Shown piece after piece: positions 61,192 through 64,000 of a DNA stretch of 64,000 nucleotides. The DNA comes from Granulicella arctica (GTDB lineage: Bacteria; Acidobacteriota; Terriglobia; Terriglobales; Acidobacteriaceae): assembly GCF_025685605.1 (NCBI RefSeq), contig NZ_JAGTUT010000001.1:1550001-1614000 (forward strand), in the 5' to 3' direction. Within the stretch, counting starts at the first letter, position 1. Each line of letters starts with the position of its first letter. The notes beneath the pieces are model-generated. The model was not told the DNA's origin. It ran no database searches and was given only the letters and a program-made list of their open reading frames with translations. Both the position numbers and the translations under genes were made by a program.

Positions 61192-64000
61192 GCACGCACC
61201 GTCACGAAACACCCCCAGCCACTTCAGGTCTCCCTTTCGGCCCCTGAGAGCAGCCCTCTCCCTGGTCGTCCTCGCCTGCCTTGCGGTACCAGCGGCCATG
61301 GCCCAGTTCCGCGCCTCCATTCAGGGCACCGTTACCGACCCCCAGGGCGAAGTCGTCCCCGGCGCCATCGTCACCCTCACCGACACCGCCACGAACAAGG
61401 TGCTCACCAGTACAAGCAACGAGAGCGGCGTCTACAACTTCAACGCCCTCCCCGACAGCACCTTCACGATGGCGGCTGAACGTCCCGGCTTCAAGAAAAA
61501 GGTTCTCAGCGGCATTCACATCACGCCGGAGCAATCGAACGCCGTCAATCTTCAACTCGACCTGGGCGGCGCGACGGAGACGATCAACGTCAACGCCGAC
61601 ACCACGCCGCAGCTTGAAACGGCGAACGCGGCCATTAGCGGCGTCGTCAATGACAACCAGATTCAACATCTTCCCTCGTCAGGCCGCGACGTCTTCCAGC
61701 TCGTACAGCTTGCCCCGGGAGTCTTCGGTGACGGCTCGCGTGCGACCGGCGGCAATTCAAGCAGTCTCCCCGGCACCTCTGGCCCTGGTGGCAGCGGCAG
61801 TGGCATCTTCCAGACTGAAAACGGCCCGCAGGCGAACGCAAATGGCGGCCAGACCAACTCGAACGGCATCCAGATCGACGGCATCAGCACGGTCAGCGCC
61901 GTGTGGGGCGGAACCTCCGTGATCACTCCCACTGAAGATTCTGTCGGCAGCGTCAAGGTTCTTTCGAACGGCTATGACGCGGAGAATGGACGGTTCAGCG
62001 GCGCAAACGTCCAGATTACCTCGAAGACCGGAAGCAACCAGTACCATGGCAGTCTGTTCTTCCGGGCGAGCCGCCCCGGCCTTAACGCCTACCAACGGTA
62101 CAACGGTGCCGGCACCTTCAATTCAGGAACTCCTTCGGACCGTGGTCTACTCCGCGACACCACCTTTGCGAATCAGTATGGCGGCAGCGTCGGTGGCCCC
62201 ATCCTTCATGACAAGCTTTTCGCCTTCTTCGCTTACGAGACGCAGCGCGGAAATACCGTGGCGACTGCAACTGGCTGGTACGAGACTGCCGCCTTCCGTG
62301 GTCTTGCCCCCGCTGGCAGTATCGCTTCGACCTACCTGAACTTTCCCGGCGGAGCAGTCTCCGCCTCGTCACTCGTCAACCAGACCTGCAGCCAGGCTGG
62401 CTTTACCGAGGGACAGAACTGCCGCACCATCGCCGGACAGGGTCTCAACCTCGGCTCACCCATCAACGGAGGGCTTGGGCAGCAGGATCTCACCTGGCAG
62501 AGCACCACGAACCCAGGAATTGGGGGCGGCCTCACCAATACTCCCGACATCGCCCTTTACAGCACCCTGAACCCGACCAACCAGACCGCCGCTCAATACA
62601 ACGGTCGTATGGATGGTGATGTCACCAAGAGGGATCACATCGCCTTTGCCATCTACTGGGTTCCGCTCTCCAAGGTGAACTACAACGGAACCGCGCGCGC
62701 CTACAACCTCTTCAACCACAGCCAGATCAACGACGCTTATTCCGTTATTTACAACCATGTGTTCTCGCCGACGTTTCTGAACGAAGCTCGCGCAAATGAT
62801 GCTGGCTATCGCTGGAATGAAGTTGCAACGAATCCGCAGGCACCATTCGGTCTTCCCCAATCGCAGGTCGATGGGCTGGCGAACATCTCCGGCAGCAATC
62901 AACTTAGCTTTTTCGGTGCAGGCGGCCCCAGTAACCTGAATCAGCACACCTTCACCTACAAGGACGTTGCCACCAAGATCCTAAGCAATCACACTGTCAA
63001 ATTTGGCGGCGATGTGACCCGCCTCTATTACCTCAACAATCCGACCTACGCGGCCCGCCCAAGCTATAACTTCTATAACATCTGGGACTTTCTCAACGAC
63101 GCGCCGCACAGTGAGTCTGGCAGCTTCGATTCGGCCACCGGTACCCCTACCACCAACCGTCAGGACACCAGAGAAGACCTCTACGGCTTCTTTATTCAGG
63201 ACGACTGGAAGGTGCGACAGAATCTCACCATCAATGCTGGTATTCGCTACTCCTACTTTGGACCCTTCTCATCCAAGCAGAACAACCTTGGTGTTGTGCA
63301 ACTTGGATCTGGAGCAACAACTTACACGGGTCTCTCGATCCGTCGTGGCGGGAACCTGACCAACGCGCAGAAGGGTAACTTTGGACCGCAGATCGGCTTT
63401 GCTTACAGCCCGGACATGTTCCATGGCAAAGCAGTTGTTCGTGGAGGCTTTGGGCTGAACTATAACCAAAGCGAGATCGCAATCTCCGGCAACTCTGGCA
63501 ACAATCCACCGTACATCTTCAATGCGAACTTCAATAGCAGCAGCATCAATAACGGCGTAGCCACCATCGATCCGCGCATCCGCTACGGAATTGGCAGTTC
63601 CCCCACATCACTTTACGGCTATGCTTCGAACCCGAATGCCGTGACCGCCTTCAATGCCGCGAACCTGCCGCTGTCAGGAGGCGTTGCGGTTACAGCATTC
63701 CAGGCAAATCAGCCGACGATCTACACCGAACATTTCTCCCTCGATACGCAGTTTGACCTCGGTCACCAGATGGTCGCCACCGTTGGCTACCAGGGCAGTC
63801 TGGGTCATCACCAGATCGTGCAATCGCAACTTTACGTCAACGCCTTTGCCGCTGGACAGGCACAGAACCCCCTGGTCCAGAACGTCGACTACTACGCCAA
63901 CACGGGCGCCTCCAACAACAACTCACTCCTGCTCGGCCTGAAGCACAACATGGCGCATCACTTCATGTTCGACGCCGAGTTTGCATACGCCAAGACGATG
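61192..64000 (+). CDS. TonB-dependent receptor, Oar-like (3' end outside window)
   Basis: The frame is open from the ATG at 61192 to the window end, giving 936 residues of an unfinished protein. AGGAGG four nt upstream fixes the start. A signal peptide (LVVLACLAVPAAMAQ) is followed by a carboxypeptidase-regulatory domain (IQGTVTDPQGEVVPGAIVTL, FTMAAERPGFKKKVL). A plug (SSGRDVFQLVQLAPGVFGDG, NGIQIDGISTVSAVWGG) and the first barrel strands (YGGSVGGPILHDKLFAFFAY) come next. It is the second receptor of this class in the window. Divergence from a rhamnosidase under a LacI-type operator suggests import of rhamnose-containing glycans. Confidence 0.95.

Noticed and set aside
1-64000. tRNA, rRNA, CRISPR array, insertion sequence or prophage
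   Set aside because: Intergenic regions are short and were read for cloverleaf ends, spaced direct repeats and transposase motifs; none was convincing.

Overview
The window is GC-rich, densely coded DNA from a bacterium. It most resembles the Acidobacteriota, class Terriglobia (Granulicella/Edaphobacter/Terriglobus type). This is inferred from gene families only: two very large Oar-like TonB-dependent receptors with an N-terminal carboxypeptidase-regulatory domain, a TPR plus VCBS/ASPIC protein pair, many glycoside hydrolases (GH3, GH13, GH78), an S53 peptidase and a CHAT-TPR protein. No rRNA, tRNA, CRISPR array, transposase or phage gene was recognised.

Layout. 1-12.7 kb is a sugar-utilisation locus: the 3' end of a GH3 enzyme, an MFS transporter, a LacI regulator and a TonB-dependent receptor on the plus strand, facing an ASPIC/VCBS protein, a TPR protein and a PA14-containing GH3 enzyme on the minus strand. 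12.9-18.5 kb holds htpG, an M2 peptidyl-dipeptidase and rimO, the last with a large extra segment. 18.5-25.2 kb holds a family 2 glycosyltransferase, a FabF-like ketosynthase and an ACP with overlapping ends, a type III polyketide synthase, a TPR-like secreted protein and an MscS-type channel.

25.2-31.7 kb is the most remarkable part: an eight-gene minus-strand operon encoding what looks like a full ubiquitin-like conjugation cascade. In transcription order it has a membrane trypsin-like protease, a YukD/EsaB-type ubiquitin-like protein, an E1 (ThiF), a JAMM/MPN+ isopeptidase with one membrane span, a membrane FHA protein, a RING-like zinc protein fused to a TM2 membrane domain (candidate E3), a GYF_2 membrane protein and an E2. 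Most junctions overlap by 4 nt (ATGA).

31.9-40.4 kb is central metabolism and export: acetate kinase plus phosphoketolase, a secreted S53 peptidase, a frameshifted MFS carrier and a secreted nucleoside-hydrolase-like protein. 40.5-46.2 kb is a rhamnolipid-type cluster (rhlA-rhlB-rhlC-MFS exporter) with a convergent HHxxxDG acyltransferase. 46.7-51.4 kb is an ECF sigma factor, a zinc-finger anti-sigma factor, an unknown protein and a lipoprotein-like TPR-CHAT protease, probably one stress-signalling operon. 51.4-64 kb holds a very large GH13 enzyme with a lysine-rich tail, a membrane spermidine-synthase-like fusion, a GH78 alpha-L-rhamnosidase, and the start of a second TonB-dependent receptor whose promoter carries a perfect LacI-type palindrome.

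All functional calls come from reading motifs by eye. No database search was run.
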